Shown here: piece by piece, positions 22,456-31,474 of the stretch
How positions within the stretch are numbered: the stretch's first letter is position 1
Layout: every line of letters begins with the position of its first letter
Assembly (NCBI RefSeq): GCF_019249655.2
Contig: NZ_CP137557.1
Span: 3,133,001-3,197,000, forward strand
Direction: 5' to 3'
Origin: Segatella copri
Lineage (GTDB): Bacteria; Bacteroidota; Bacteroidia; Bacteroidales; Bacteroidaceae
DNA length: 64,000 nt
Notes under the pieces: generated by a model
Seen by the model: the letters and a program-made list of their open reading frames with translations, nothing else
Databases searched by the model: none
What the model was told of the DNA's origin: nothing
Position numbers and translations under genes: made by a program

Positions 22456-23391
22456 ATGAAACGAGTAAGAATTTCAAACGACAGCCTTAACAGTTACAGC
22501 AGCCGTGTACTGACAAAAGGCATGGACGTGCAGCAGTATTGCCGTAATCCAGTACTGTTATATATGCACGAGCGTGGCAATGTGATTGGCTATGTGAAAG
22601 ACCTCAAAGTGGAAAATGATGAGGTAAGTGGTGTACTTATGTTTGATGAAGCTACGGAACTCTCAAAACGCTGCAAGAAGCAATGGGAGTTCGGAAGCCT
22701 GAAAATGGTGAGCGCGGGCATTGACATCGTGGAAGAAAGTGACGATCCTGACGTGATACTTCCAGGACAAAAGTACAAGACAATTACCAAAAGCAAACTC
22801 TTTGAAGTGTCGGTCGTGGACATAGGAGCCAATGACGATGCCATCGTAATGAGAAAGAACGGTGAACAAATAACATTAGGCAAGGACGGAAAGAACCCGT
22901 TGACCTTGCTCAGTAACAAACAACAAAACAACAAACAAATGGAACAGAAACTTTTGTGTGCACAGCTCGGACTGCCAGAGACAGCAGACGAGGCGACAAT
23001 CCTTCAAAAGATTAACTCATTGAAGGCAGCAGAAACAGAAAAAGAGACACTTGCCAAGGAGAAGGCTCAGTTGACACTCTCGGCAATCACCACCGCCGTA
23101 GAGACCGCAATCACAGAGAAACGCATCGGCGAGGACAAGAAAGAGCATTTCATCAACCTCGGCAAGAAGATTGGCGTGGAAGACTTGAAGCAGATCTTCG
23201 CAGCCATGTCGCCAATGGTAAAGCTCAGTGCCGTAATTGGTCATCAGGGTGGAACACCGACACAGCAGCCAACCACCTATTCAAAGTTTAGTGAGGTGCC
23301 AGGCGCAGAGCTGGAGAAGATGCGCTCTGACAATCCTGATGAATACAAACGCCTCTTCAAGGCTGAATATGGCTTTGAGTGTGAAATCTAA
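22456..23391 (+). CDS. Prohead protease/scaffold (Mu gpI-like)
   Basis: 311 aa from ATG 22456 (MKRVRISNDSLNSYSSRVLT). The N-terminal ~140 residues are a U35/HK97-type protease: NPVLLYMHERGNVIGYVKDL (His), SAGIDIVE, and LFEVSVVDIGANDDAIVM (the conserved S-x-VDIGAN core). The remainder is a Lys/Glu-rich helical scaffold (AAETEKETLAKEKAQLTLSA...) ending FKAEYGFECEI, as in Mu, where protease and scaffold share one gene. Starts the rightward late operon. Confidence 0.85.
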   Translation: MKRVRISNDSLNSYSSRVLTKGMDVQQYCRNPVLLYMHERGNVIGYVKDLKVENDEVSGVLMFDEATELSKRCKKQWEFGSLKMVSAGIDIVEESDDPDVILPGQKYKTITKSKLFEVSVVDIGANDDAIVMRKNGEQITLGKDGKNPLTLLSNKQQNNKQMEQKLLCAQLGLPETADEATILQKINSLKAAETEKETLAKEKAQLTLSAITTAVETAITEKRIGEDKKEHFINLGKKIGVEDLKQIFAAMSPMVKLSAVIGHQGGTPTQQPTTYSKFSEVPGAELEKMRSDNPDEYKRLFKAEYGFECEI

Positions 23392-23392
23392 A

Positions 23393-24478
23393 ATGTATAA
23401 CCATAAAACAAGAAAAATGAAGAAGAACAGATTGCTTGCACTGACAATGGCAGTGCTTTTCAACTGCATCACTGGCAGTGTATTCGGTGCAGTCCTTGGC
23501 TTTTCGCCTGTAGAGGGAGCCTTGGGTATGAATTGTATCGCCTCAATGGTAGGCGGTAAAGTAGCCCAGGGCGCATTGCGTGCTGGTGTATATAAAGAGG
23601 TGTGGACTGGTGAGCTGGTGAAGTACCTTCGCCGTGGCTTGGAAGCCACTTGGCTTGATGGTATTCCTGACGCTTCAAGTATCGTGGAAAATGATGTTAT
23701 TCATTTGGTGGATGTCGGCGTTGACCCAGATGTGTTGATTAACAACACTACATATCCTATCAGTCTCCAAGCTTTGGAAGACAAGGATATTTCCATCCAG
23801 CTTGACAAGTTCCAGACTAAGGTAACACCTATCACTGATGATGAACTTTATGCCATCAGTTACGACAAAATTGCGCGAGTGAAGGAATCACATGGTAATG
23901 CCATTAACGATGCAAAGTTTACCAAAGCAGCCCATGCTCTTTGCGCCAAGCAGAACTCAGAGAAAACACCTGTATTGAAGACTACTGGTGAGAGGGATGC
24001 TGTTACTGGGCGTAAGAAGCTCACCAGAAATGACGTGCTTTGTATGAAGCGTAGTATGGATGCTCTGAAAGTGCCTTCGGCAGGTCGCCGTCTTGTGCTT
24101 TGCTCAGATCACATCAACGACCTTTTGGAGATTGAGCAGACATTCCGCGAGCAGTACAATATCAACCGCAATGACGGAACCGTTGGACGCTTGTATGGCT
24201 TTGACATCTACGAGTTTGCTAATAACCCATTATACACCACAGCTGGTGTAAAGAAAGATCTGAATAAAGCTGCTACAACAGGTGAGTTCCAATGCTCGTT
24301 TGCCTTCTATGTTCCTCGTGTGTTCAAGGCTACAGGTTCAACCAAGATGTATTGGAGCGCAGCGGAGAACGATCCTGAGTACCAGCGTAACAAAATCAAC
24401 TTCCGCCATCGTTTCATTTGTATGCCTAAGAAGGCAGATGCAGGTGTCGTAATGATGAGCGACTATAGTGCATCGTAA
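23393..24478 (+). CDS. Major capsid protein
   Basis: 361 aa from ATG 23393; MKKNRLLALTMAVL at 23417 is an alternative start. Directly after the protease/scaffold gene and 2 bp before the lysis genes. The body (LRAGVYKEVWTGELVKYLRRG...DVGVDPDVLINNTTYPI...GRLYGFDIYEFANNPLY...FYVPRVFKATGSTKMYW) matches the pattern of HK97-fold capsid proteins in Bacteroidales Mu-like phages. Odd: the N-terminus carries a hydrophobic, signal-like segment (LLALTMAVLFNCITGSVFGAV), which may be removed by the phage protease. Confidence 0.82.
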   Translation: MYNHKTRKMKKNRLLALTMAVLFNCITGSVFGAVLGFSPVEGALGMNCIASMVGGKVAQGALRAGVYKEVWTGELVKYLRRGLEATWLDGIPDASSIVENDVIHLVDVGVDPDVLINNTTYPISLQALEDKDISIQLDKFQTKVTPITDDELYAISYDKIARVKESHGNAINDAKFTKAAHALCAKQNSEKTPVLKTTGERDAVTGRKKLTRNDVLCMKRSMDALKVPSAGRRLVLCSDHINDLLEIEQTFREQYNINRNDGTVGRLYGFDIYEFANNPLYTTAGVKKDLNKAATTGEFQCSFAFYVPRVFKATGSTKMYWSAAENDPEYQRNKINFRHRFICMPKKADAGVVMMSDYSAS

Positions 24479-24480
24479 CC

Positions 24481-24951
24481 ATGGCAAAGATGAAATATCT
24501 GGTGCTTCATTGCACCGCCACACCAGAAGGCCGTGAAGTGACCAGTGACGAAATTCGCCACTGGCACACCGACCCAGTAAAGAAGGGTGGTCGTGGCTGG
24601 AAGCAAGTTGGCTATACCGACATGATTCACCTTGACGGTAAAGTGGAGCGACTTGTGGAGAACAACGAGGATGCAGAGGTTGACCCTTGGGAAATAACAA
24701 ACGGTGCAGCAGGCTTCAACTCTGTGAGCCGTCACGTTGTGTATGTTGGTGGGCTTGCCACTGACGGCAAGACAGCTAAGGACACACGCACGGCGGCACA
24801 GCAGAAGGCTATGATCGAATACGTGCGCAACTTCCATGAGCGTTTCCCCACCATCCGCATTGTTGGACACAACGAACTTAACAGTCACAAGGCTTGCCCA
24901 TCGTTTGATGTCCAGAAGTGGCTGCGGTCGATAGGCATCAAGCAAGTTTAA
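24481..24951 (+). CDS. N-acetylmuramoyl-L-alanine amidase endolysin
   Basis: 156 aa. Amidase_2/T7-lysozyme fold that cuts the lactoyl-Ala bond of peptidoglycan at lysis. Zinc ligands: YLVLHCTATPEGREV (His), RIVGHNELNSHKACPSFDV (His and Cys). WKQVGYTDMIHLDGKVERL is the substrate-groove motif. No signal peptide, so it needs the holin-like product of the next gene. A host-region homologue is at 57884-58288. Confidence 0.92.
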   Translation: MAKMKYLVLHCTATPEGREVTSDEIRHWHTDPVKKGGRGWKQVGYTDMIHLDGKVERLVENNEDAEVDPWEITNGAAGFNSVSRHVVYVGGLATDGKTAKDTRTAAQQKAMIEYVRNFHERFPTIRIVGHNELNSHKACPSFDVQKWLRSIGIKQV

Positions 24952-24972
24952 CCCCATAATAGAAGAACAACG

Positions 24973-25431
24973 ATGGCAGACATTTTACTGCAATTCATCC
25001 AGTGGGCAATACCATCGGGCGGCATAGGTGCTGCCATCGTTTGGTTTGCCAACAGAAAGGCCAACAACGCCAAAAATGCCAAGATAGTGCATGACACCTA
25101 CAAAGGCATGTACGAGGACATATCAAAGGTGCTGTTGGAAACACAACAGAAATATGAAGACAACACTAAGGTTGTGGAAGTGCTTACGGCAGAGAACCAC
25201 AAGACACGCCTCGCCATCAATCGGCTCAGCCGTGCAATCGAGGCTATCAAGCTTTGTCCTCATCGCAATTCTTGCCCTGTCAGCAGTGAGTTGTCGCTCG
25301 ACGAAGACGATGACAGCCCAGGCAGAGGCAAAGGTGGAAAAGGACAGCGCAGAAAACAAGCAGACCACGACAAAGATAATATGGACGGAAAAGGTGCCAC
25401 AAGACCAAGTGCATCTAATCATTCCGCTTGA
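24973..25431 (+). CDS. Holin-like or inner-membrane lysis protein
   Basis: 152 aa. One N-terminal membrane segment (LQFIQWAIPSGGIGAAIVWFA), then a coiled-coil cytoplasmic or periplasmic helix (YEDISKVLLETQQKYEDNTKVVEVLTAENHKTRLAINRLSRAIEAI) and a Lys/Asp/Gly-rich charged tail. Position right after the endolysin argues for lysis; topology would suit a class III-type holin or an i-spanin. The last 200 bp also encode the start of the spanin-like gene in another frame, which explains the odd charged tail. Confidence 0.65.
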   Translation: MADILLQFIQWAIPSGGIGAAIVWFANRKANNAKNAKIVHDTYKGMYEDISKVLLETQQKYEDNTKVVEVLTAENHKTRLAINRLSRAIEAIKLCPHRNSCPVSSELSLDEDDDSPGRGKGGKGQRRKQADHDKDNMDGKGATRPSASNHSA

Positions 25432-25747
25432 CAGCATAGGACGTTTGCCATCGGGCGCATCCTTCAACAAGAAAGAAGGGCGTGCCAACGTGAAGGCAAG
25501 TTTGGGAAAGCAAGACGGCAAAGATGTGATATACATTGATGCCTCTTGTGACAGCTTGCAAGTGTTGTGCCTCTATTATGAGGAACAAAACAAGAAGCTG
25601 ACCAAGCAAAACGCAGAACTCTCTAACACCATTAGAACAGAGAAAGAACAATGTTCAAACCCTGTTAAAGTGGCTATATTCAGTTTTATTGTCGGACTGG
25701 TGTCTGGCATAATAATCACAATCAAAACAAGAAAGAAAAATGAATAA
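25232..25747 (+). CDS. Probable u-spanin lipoprotein, GTG start nested in the previous gene
   Basis: 171 aa if it starts at GTG 25232: MQSRLSSFVLIAILALSAVSC is a lipoprotein signal with Cys at 21. The last ~28 residues (VKVAIFSFIVGLVSGIIITIKTRKKNE) are a membrane anchor. A lipid-anchored N-terminus plus C-terminal transmembrane helix is the unimolecular spanin layout of phage T1 gp11, which fuses inner and outer membranes at lysis. The middle has a coiled coil (CLYYEEQNKKLTKQNAELSNTIRTEKEQ). Overlaps the holin-like gene by 200 bp. ATG starts upstream give no signal peptide. Confidence 0.72.
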   Translation: MQSRLSSFVLIAILALSAVSCRSTKTMTAQAEAKVEKDSAENKQTTTKIIWTEKVPQDQVHLIIPLDSIGRLPSGASFNKKEGRANVKASLGKQDGKDVIYIDASCDSLQVLCLYYEEQNKKLTKQNAELSNTIRTEKEQCSNPVKVAIFSFIVGLVSGIIITIKTRKKNE

Positions 25748-26267
25748 GAATTTCATGTACGGCATAGCAGCCGTGAAGTTTGATGACAATATCATTGGCT
25801 ACATTGAGAAAGGATCATGGGACTGGGGCGGCACAAAGCCTGAGAGTACCGACATTGATGCGGAGCAAGTTCCTGATGTGCCAGTGCTGACCATCCTCAC
25901 CAAGAATGCAACAATCTCGCCAACATTCAACATCATACAGTTGAACTACGAGAACATTCAGATGGTGCTTGGTGGCACTCTCATAGGAAGCAAAGGAAAT
26001 TACACAGGCTGGAAAGCACCAAAGAATCTGGTGCAACTTTCGGGCAAATGGACTATTGACTTTGTTTCTGGTCAGACTTGCACCATCCCGAATGCCACAA
26101 TTTTGGCCAACCTCGGTGGTAAACTCACACTTACAGAGGTGTCGAAGTTGGAATGTCAGTTGAAGGTGAACAAACCTTCTGATGGTAGTGAGCCTTACGA
26201 CATTCAGAACACATCCAACCCAATAGGTTCATCATCCACCAGCCAGGCAAACAGCGTGAAGGATTAG
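25740..26267 (+). CDS. Major tail tube protein
   Basis: 175 aa. First tail gene, overlapping the spanin by 8 bp. GSWDWGGTKPESTDIDAEQVPDVPVLTILTKNATISPTFNIIQLNYENIQMVLGG and the ANLGGKLTLTEVSKLECQLKV strand pattern fit a beta-rich tube subunit that is followed by chaperones and tape measure. No sheath gene adjoins it, so the tail is probably non-contractile. Assignment mainly by order and pattern. Confidence 0.7.
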   Translation: MNKNFMYGIAAVKFDDNIIGYIEKGSWDWGGTKPESTDIDAEQVPDVPVLTILTKNATISPTFNIIQLNYENIQMVLGGTLIGSKGNYTGWKAPKNLVQLSGKWTIDFVSGQTCTIPNATILANLGGKLTLTEVSKLECQLKVNKPSDGSEPYDIQNTSNPIGSSSTSQANSVKD

Positions 26268-26270
26268 CGT

Positions 26271-26762
26271 ATGGATGAGAACACCATCAGGCTAATAGAA
26301 AAGGAAGGTGCGGAAGCCCTTTTGGACACTGGTCTTTCAGTGCCATTGAAGGAGTTGCACCTTCCTTTTTGCAAAAAATCCATCCATTTACGTGTGACCA
26401 TGCGCCGACCTACCTTGGCAGGGCAAATCAGAATTGCAAGGGAATGGTTGGCAATGGGCGTGACCAGCGAAGAAATGTGGCATTTCTCCAAGGAGGAAGA
26501 AATGAAGTTCCTTGTTGATCACGGCAAGAAAATCAGTTGCATGATAGCTTACACCCTTTGCCGTGGCTGGATAAGCCGACATCTGTTTGTTGGCTTAACG
26601 GCATGGGCTGTAAGAAACTGGATGGAAAACAAGTATCTTGTCAGCGTGATAAAGAAATTTGTCGGGCTGATGGGAACGGACAGTTTTATAGATATTATCA
26701 AATCGGCAGAAGCGGTGAATCCGATGAAGCTGAGGAAGAGCCAAAAGAAGAAAGGGAGTTAA
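26271..26762 (+). CDS. Tail assembly chaperone, upstream frame (gpG-like)
   Basis: 163 aa. Located between tube and tape measure, where double-frame tail chaperones are encoded. Helical (HLPFCKKSIHLRVTMRRPTLAGQIRIAREWLAMG..., LFVGLTAWAVRNWMENKYLVSVIKKFVGLMG). It ends KSQKKKGS. The -1 frame stays open across and past this stop, so ribosomes slipping on CAAAAGAAGAAAGGG (26742-26756) would make a longer fusion. Confidence 0.7.
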   Translation: MDENTIRLIEKEGAEALLDTGLSVPLKELHLPFCKKSIHLRVTMRRPTLAGQIRIAREWLAMGVTSEEMWHFSKEEEMKFLVDHGKKISCMIAYTLCRGWISRHLFVGLTAWAVRNWMENKYLVSVIKKFVGLMGTDSFIDIIKSAEAVNPMKLRKSQKKKGS

Positions 26763-26998
26763 CGAGCGAATACGAAGGTTCCCATAGCCCTTTCGGTTTT
26801 GTGTGGCAGATAGCAAGCGAAACAGGTTGGAGCGTTGACTATATTCTTAATGGTGTCAACTACCAAACCCTGATTATGATGCTGAGCGATGCCCCACATT
26901 ATGTTAGCAAGAAAAAGAACGGCAAGCCCAAGGACGAAAGAAGTGCCGAAGAGGAAGCCAACGACATTGTAGGATTTTTCCAAAGTAAATTGAAATGA
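26744..26998 (+). CDS. Tail chaperone frameshift extension (gpT-like)
   Basis: About 84 codons in the -1 frame relative to the upstream chaperone, ending 4 bp inside the tape-measure gene. Sequence SPFGFVWQIASETGWSVDYILNGVNYQTLIMMLSDAPHYV is well-behaved protein, unlike the region upstream in the same frame, which is a shadow of the first gene. The Lys codons at 26745-26753 allow a -1 slip (AAG back to AAA). A separate start codon is the alternative. Confidence 0.6.
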   Translation, partial: KEERELTSEYEGSHSPFGFVWQIASETGWSVDYILNGVNYQTLIMMLSDAPHYVSKKKNGKPKDERSAEEEANDIVGFFQSKLK

Positions 26999-29900
26999 GC
27001 AAAGGCAAGACAGTAGCGATAGAAATTGAACTCCTTGACCGCATCAGCGGTGGACTTGATAGGGTAAACAAAAAGATGGATGCCCTAAAAAGTTACACCG
27101 ATGAAGCCAAGAAAGGATTGAGCGGATTGGAAAACGTGAGCGACAAGGTGAAAAAGTCGCTCATGGGGCTTGGCATGGCCTTTTCCATGAAGCAGGTTAT
27201 TACGGAGGTCGCTACTGTCAGGGGCGAGTTCCAGAAATTGGAGGTGGCTTTCAATGTCATGCTTGGCAGTGCAGACAAAGCCGATAATCTGATGGCTCAG
27301 CTGATTCATACAGCAGCCACGACACCGTTTGACCTTGAAGGTGTGGCACAGGGTGCGAAACAACTCTTGGCGTATGGCATGGAGGCAGAGAAGGTGAACG
27401 AAACCTTGATTCGTCTGGGTGACATTGCCGCAGGTCTTAGTATGCCATTGAATGACCTCGTTTATCTGTACGGAACAACGATGGCGCAAGGCAGACTTTA
27501 CACGCAAGACCTTAACCAGTTCACTGGTCGTGGCATTCCGATGATCCAGGAACTCGCCAAGGTGTTTGGTGTGGCAGAAAGCAAGGTGAAGGACTTGGTG
27601 GAGGCTGGCAAGGTGGGATTCCCAGAAGTGCAGAAAGTCATAGAGAACCTTACTGGTGAAGGCAGTAAGTTCGGTGGCTTGATGGAGGAACAGAGCAAGA
27701 CCATATCAGGACAGATAAGCAACATCGAAGATGCTATTTCAACAATGTTCAACGACTTAGGTAAGCAAAGCGAGGGTGTTATCAATACAACACTTAGCGG
27801 TGTCTCCTATATCGTGGAACATTATGAGCAATTCGGACGTGTTCTGATGGGATTGGTTGCCACTTATGGAACATACCGCACGGCTTGCATGACGGTGGCA
27901 GCAGTCCACAGTCTCATAACGGTTGGTATTGGTGGCATGACCGCAGCGGAAGCCATTCACTACGGTTGGATTGTCATGGTGGAGAAAGCGCAGAAGCTGC
28001 TTAACGCTACCATGCTAAGCAATCCATACGTATTGGTTGCCACAGCCATTGCAAGTGTTATCGCCGTAATGGTTTCCATGAAGACGGAAACAGAACTGAT
28101 GCAAGCAGCCGATGAAGACTATGAGGCGCAAAAACAAAAGGTCATTGAGGCTGAGGAAGAGCACAAACGCAAGATGGAAGAGCTTTGTTCCATTGCTGGT
28201 GATGAAGCTCTCAGCACCGACACAAGACGTGAGGCATTGAATCGTCTCGAACAGAAATACCCTGCTATCTTTGCCAAATATGACACAGAGTATGAGAAGC
28301 TGAAAAACATCAAGAAAATCAAGTTGGAGATTGCTGAGTTGGAGGCTGGCCAAAGCATAACAAAGCCAAAGAACGAACTCAACAGCGTAAACAAACGCAT
28401 CAAAGAACTTGAAGCAAAACAGCGCACGGAAAAGTGGGTTGAAAGCAATAGCTCTGGTACAAGTATGAAGAAAGTCGGAGGTTTGAGCAAGAAAGAGGAA
28501 GCCGAACTCAAAAACCTTCAAAAGAAGCAACAGAACCTAAACAAGCAGGTGCGCAAGGATTCTGTGAACGCTTACTTTGACAATCTCACGGGGGTCAGCA
28601 ACAACGATCTGAAAAAGCAGATAAAGGAGCGCGAAAGCCTCATTGCCCGAATGAATATGTCTGGTCATAAATATGGCTATACAACCAATGACGGCAAAAA
28701 TATCCGTGGCACATACACCAAGGATGAATTGCAGTATCAACTCAACAAATTGAAATCTGAACAGAACCGCCGTAATGAACCAAGAAAATCAAGTTCTGAT
28801 TGGGGCGCAGCCGACAAGAGGGCTTATAAAGCAGCATTGAAGAAATACAACGACTTCATCAGCAAAGGCTCAAACAACCTAACCAAAGAAGAATATGACA
28901 AAAAGGCAAAGGAACTAAAGGAAAAAATGGAACTTGCCAAAAAGGAATATGATTCACGCAAACCTGGTTCGGACAAAGACAGCGAGAAAGCACAAAAGGC
29001 AGCAGCCAAGGCGGAAGCTGCAAGAGCCAAGGAAGAAGCAGCGGAAGAACGCCGCAAGCAGACCAAGGAAAAGGTGGGTCAGGAACTTGCAGAACTGCAA
29101 CGTAAAAATGACGAGGAAGAAATTAATACCATGCAAGAAGGCTTGGAAAAGAAACTTCGCCAGATAGAAAACGACTATCAGGCTCAGAAGAACGAGATAA
29201 ACAAGCAAGAAACCGCATGGAAACGAGATAACAAGAAAGCAGGCATTGCCACTGGTACAAATGGGCTTACCACGGAACAGACCGATGCCATTAACGAGGC
29301 GCACGCCTTGAACGAGAAAAGCAGAACTAAGGCCATCGAGGAAGCCAACAAGGAAGCCTTGAAGGATGAGTTGCTTGCCATGACAGACTATTTGAAGGAG
29401 TATGGAACCATACAAGAACAAAAGTATGCCATTGCCAAGGAATATGCTGAAAAGATTAAGGAGGTGAATGAGGGTGCTGGCACTGCTGATGAAAAACAGT
29501 GGAAGGTGAAGGCACTCGAAAAGCAGCGTGACACCGCCATGAGCCAAGTGGATGCCAAGAGCCTTGCCCTGGATATAGACTGGGGTACTACCTTTGAGGG
29601 CGTGGGCAATGTGCTGAAAGATGTGGCAAAAGAGACACTTGGCAAGGTGGAGACGTACATGAAGACGGCTGAGTTCAAGGCTTTGTCTGCTGAAAACAAA
29701 AAGACTTACACTGACTTGCAAGCCAAGTTGAAGCAAGAGACAGGTGCGGAAAGCACCAGTCCGTTCAACTTCAAGATATGGGGTACAATCTCCAAGAATG
29801 TCACGGCATACCAAGAAAGCGTGCGAAATCTCCAAAACAAGACGGATGCCCACACAAGGGCGGTCGATGAACTGGAAAAGGCGCAAGCAAACTTGGCTGC

Positions 29901-31473
29901 TGCTACTGATGACACCTCAAAGGAAATTGCCCAGAAAGCGGTTGATATTGCACAAGGAAAGGTCGATGCCACTGCCACTGAGCAAACGGAGGCACAGGAT
30001 GAAAGCAACAAGGCACGCCAGACGCTCACGGACAACACCAATGCAGCAGCGCAAGGCATTCAGAACTTCACCAACTATCTGAATGAAATGTCAAATGGTT
30101 CCCTGTATGGCTTTGCCAATGGTATGAGCAAACTCATTACCTCACTTGGAAAAGGCTCAGACGGAATAGGCAAGTCATTGAATGAGCTTGGTGGCAAGAT
30201 AGGCGGTATCATTGGCGCAATCCTTCAAATCATTGATGCGCTTGGTGATGATCCAAAGGGCTTCATTGATGACCTCTTGAACAAAATCGCCGATTGTGTG
30301 GAAAAAATTGTTGAGGATTTGCCCGAAATCGTTTTGTCCATCATCAAGGATGTGGGCAACATCTTGCAAGGTTTGGTCAGTGGCATTGGCAGTTGGTTTG
30401 GCATTGATGACCTTTTCGGTTTGAATGGCAATGAAGCCAAGGTGCAAAAGACCATTGACGACTTGACCAAGCGCAACGAGCTTCTGCAATATGCCATCGA
30501 GGATTTGACAGACGAAATCAAGGCAAGCAAGGGAACAAAATCGGTAGTAGCCTATCAACAGGCATACGCCAACCAGCAAGAAGCCAACCAGAATTATCTG
30601 GATATGGCAAAGGCGCAAGCCAGTTATTGGAAAAAGCATCATAGTTGGAACTACTATTGGAATGGCTTCAACAATGACCAAACTGCCTGGATCAAGCAGA
30701 ACGTAAAAGAAGACTTCAATGGTGATCTCTGGAGTCTTAGCCCAGAGGAAATGAAGAAACTTCGCTCCAATGTCGGTATTTGGGAATATATCAAGAACAC
30801 TGGCAAGGGTAGTTATGGAAATGACGTTGCTGACAAGCTGAATGACTACATAGACCAGGCTGGCAAACTGGAGGAACTGACCGATGAACTCTATGAGGGA
30901 TTGACTGGCATTTCCTTCGATTCCATGTATGACAGCTTTGTGGACACCCTTATGGATATGAATGCCACGGCTGAGGATATGGCTGATGACCTGTCAGAAT
31001 ACTTCATGCGTGCCATGCTTTCAAACCAGATTGGTGAAATGTATGCTGACAAGCTAAAGGAATGGTGGAAGAAGTTTGGTGCTGCTATGGAAGACAATGA
31101 CCTGACAGAGGCAGAACGCAATGCACTCCAAGAGGAATACATGGGCTATGTGAAAGATGCCATTGCCTTGCGTGACAAACTTGCAGAAGCCACTGGGTAC
31201 ACTGGTAACAGCAGCACAAGCCAAAGCGGTAAAAGTGGCGGTTTCTCTGCCATGACACAAGACCAAGGCACAAAGCTCGAAGGAATGTTCACCAGTGGCT
31301 TGCAACATTGGTCAAGCATGGATGACCAACTTGAAAACGTGGTCGAGAAGATGAATGTGGCTGAAAGCCATCTGGCACGCATTGCAGAAAACACTGGTAT
31401 GAGTGTCACGCATCTGAACGACATCAAGGAGGAAATAAGAAAGATTATTCGTGATGGACTTAAAATGAAATAA
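26995..31473 (+). CDS. Tape measure protein
   Basis: 1492 aa, the classic long helical protein that sets tail length. N-terminal ~300 residues hold the conserved TMP domain (GEFQKLEVAFNVMLGSADKADNLMAQLIHTAATTPFDLEGVAQGAKQLLAYG, then GRGIPMIQELAKVFG). Hydrophobic stretches follow (~280-370: LMGLVATYGTYRTACMTV, NPYVLVATAIASVIAVMV), then a long coiled-coil core very rich in Lys/Glu/Ala (to ~1010), and a Gly/Ile-rich membrane-active part (GGKIGGIIGAILQIIDALG). By the usual ~0.15 nm per residue rule the tail would be about 220 nm; that is an estimate. Confidence 0.92.
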   Translation: MSKGKTVAIEIELLDRISGGLDRVNKKMDALKSYTDEAKKGLSGLENVSDKVKKSLMGLGMAFSMKQVITEVATVRGEFQKLEVAFNVMLGSADKADNLMAQLIHTAATTPFDLEGVAQGAKQLLAYGMEAEKVNETLIRLGDIAAGLSMPLNDLVYLYGTTMAQGRLYTQDLNQFTGRGIPMIQELAKVFGVAESKVKDLVEAGKVGFPEVQKVIENLTGEGSKFGGLMEEQSKTISGQISNIEDAISTMFNDLGKQSEGVINTTLSGVSYIVEHYEQFGRVLMGLVATYGTYRTACMTVAAVHSLITVGIGGMTAAEAIHYGWIVMVEKAQKLLNATMLSNPYVLVATAIASVIAVMVSMKTETELMQAADEDYEAQKQKVIEAEEEHKRKMEELCSIAGDEALSTDTRREALNRLEQKYPAIFAKYDTEYEKLKNIKKIKLEIAELEAGQSITKPKNELNSVNKRIKELEAKQRTEKWVESNSSGTSMKKVGGLSKKEEAELKNLQKKQQNLNKQVRKDSVNAYFDNLTGVSNNDLKKQIKERESLIARMNMSGHKYGYTTNDGKNIRGTYTKDELQYQLNKLKSEQNRRNEPRKSSSDWGAADKRAYKAALKKYNDFISKGSNNLTKEEYDKKAKELKEKMELAKKEYDSRKPGSDKDSEKAQKAAAKAEAARAKEEAAEERRKQTKEKVGQELAELQRKNDEEEINTMQEGLEKKLRQIENDYQAQKNEINKQETAWKRDNKKAGIATGTNGLTTEQTDAINEAHALNEKSRTKAIEEANKEALKDELLAMTDYLKEYGTIQEQKYAIAKEYAEKIKEVNEGAGTADEKQWKVKALEKQRDTAMSQVDAKSLALDIDWGTTFEGVGNVLKDVAKETLGKVETYMKTAEFKALSAENKKTYTDLQAKLKQETGAESTSPFNFKIWGTISKNVTAYQESVRNLQNKTDAHTRAVDELEKAQANLAAATDDTSKEIAQKAVDIAQGKVDATATEQTEAQDESNKARQTLTDNTNAAAQGIQNFTNYLNEMSNGSLYGFANGMSKLITSLGKGSDGIGKSLNELGGKIGGIIGAILQIIDALGDDPKGFIDDLLNKIADCVEKIVEDLPEIVLSIIKDVGNILQGLVSGIGSWFGIDDLFGLNGNEAKVQKTIDDLTKRNELLQYAIEDLTDEIKASKGTKSVVAYQQAYANQQEANQNYLDMAKAQASYWKKHHSWNYYWNGFNNDQTAWIKQNVKEDFNGDLWSLSPEEMKKLRSNVGIWEYIKNTGKGSYGNDVADKLNDYIDQAGKLEELTDELYEGLTGISFDSMYDSFVDTLMDMNATAEDMADDLSEYFMRAMLSNQIGEMYADKLKEWWKKFGAAMEDNDLTEAERNALQEEYMGYVKDAIALRDKLAEATGYTGNSSTSQSGKSGGFSAMTQDQGTKLEGMFTSGLQHWSSMDDQLENVVEKMNVAESHLARIAENTGMSVTHLNDIKEEIRKIIRDGLKMK

Positions 31474-31474
31474 T

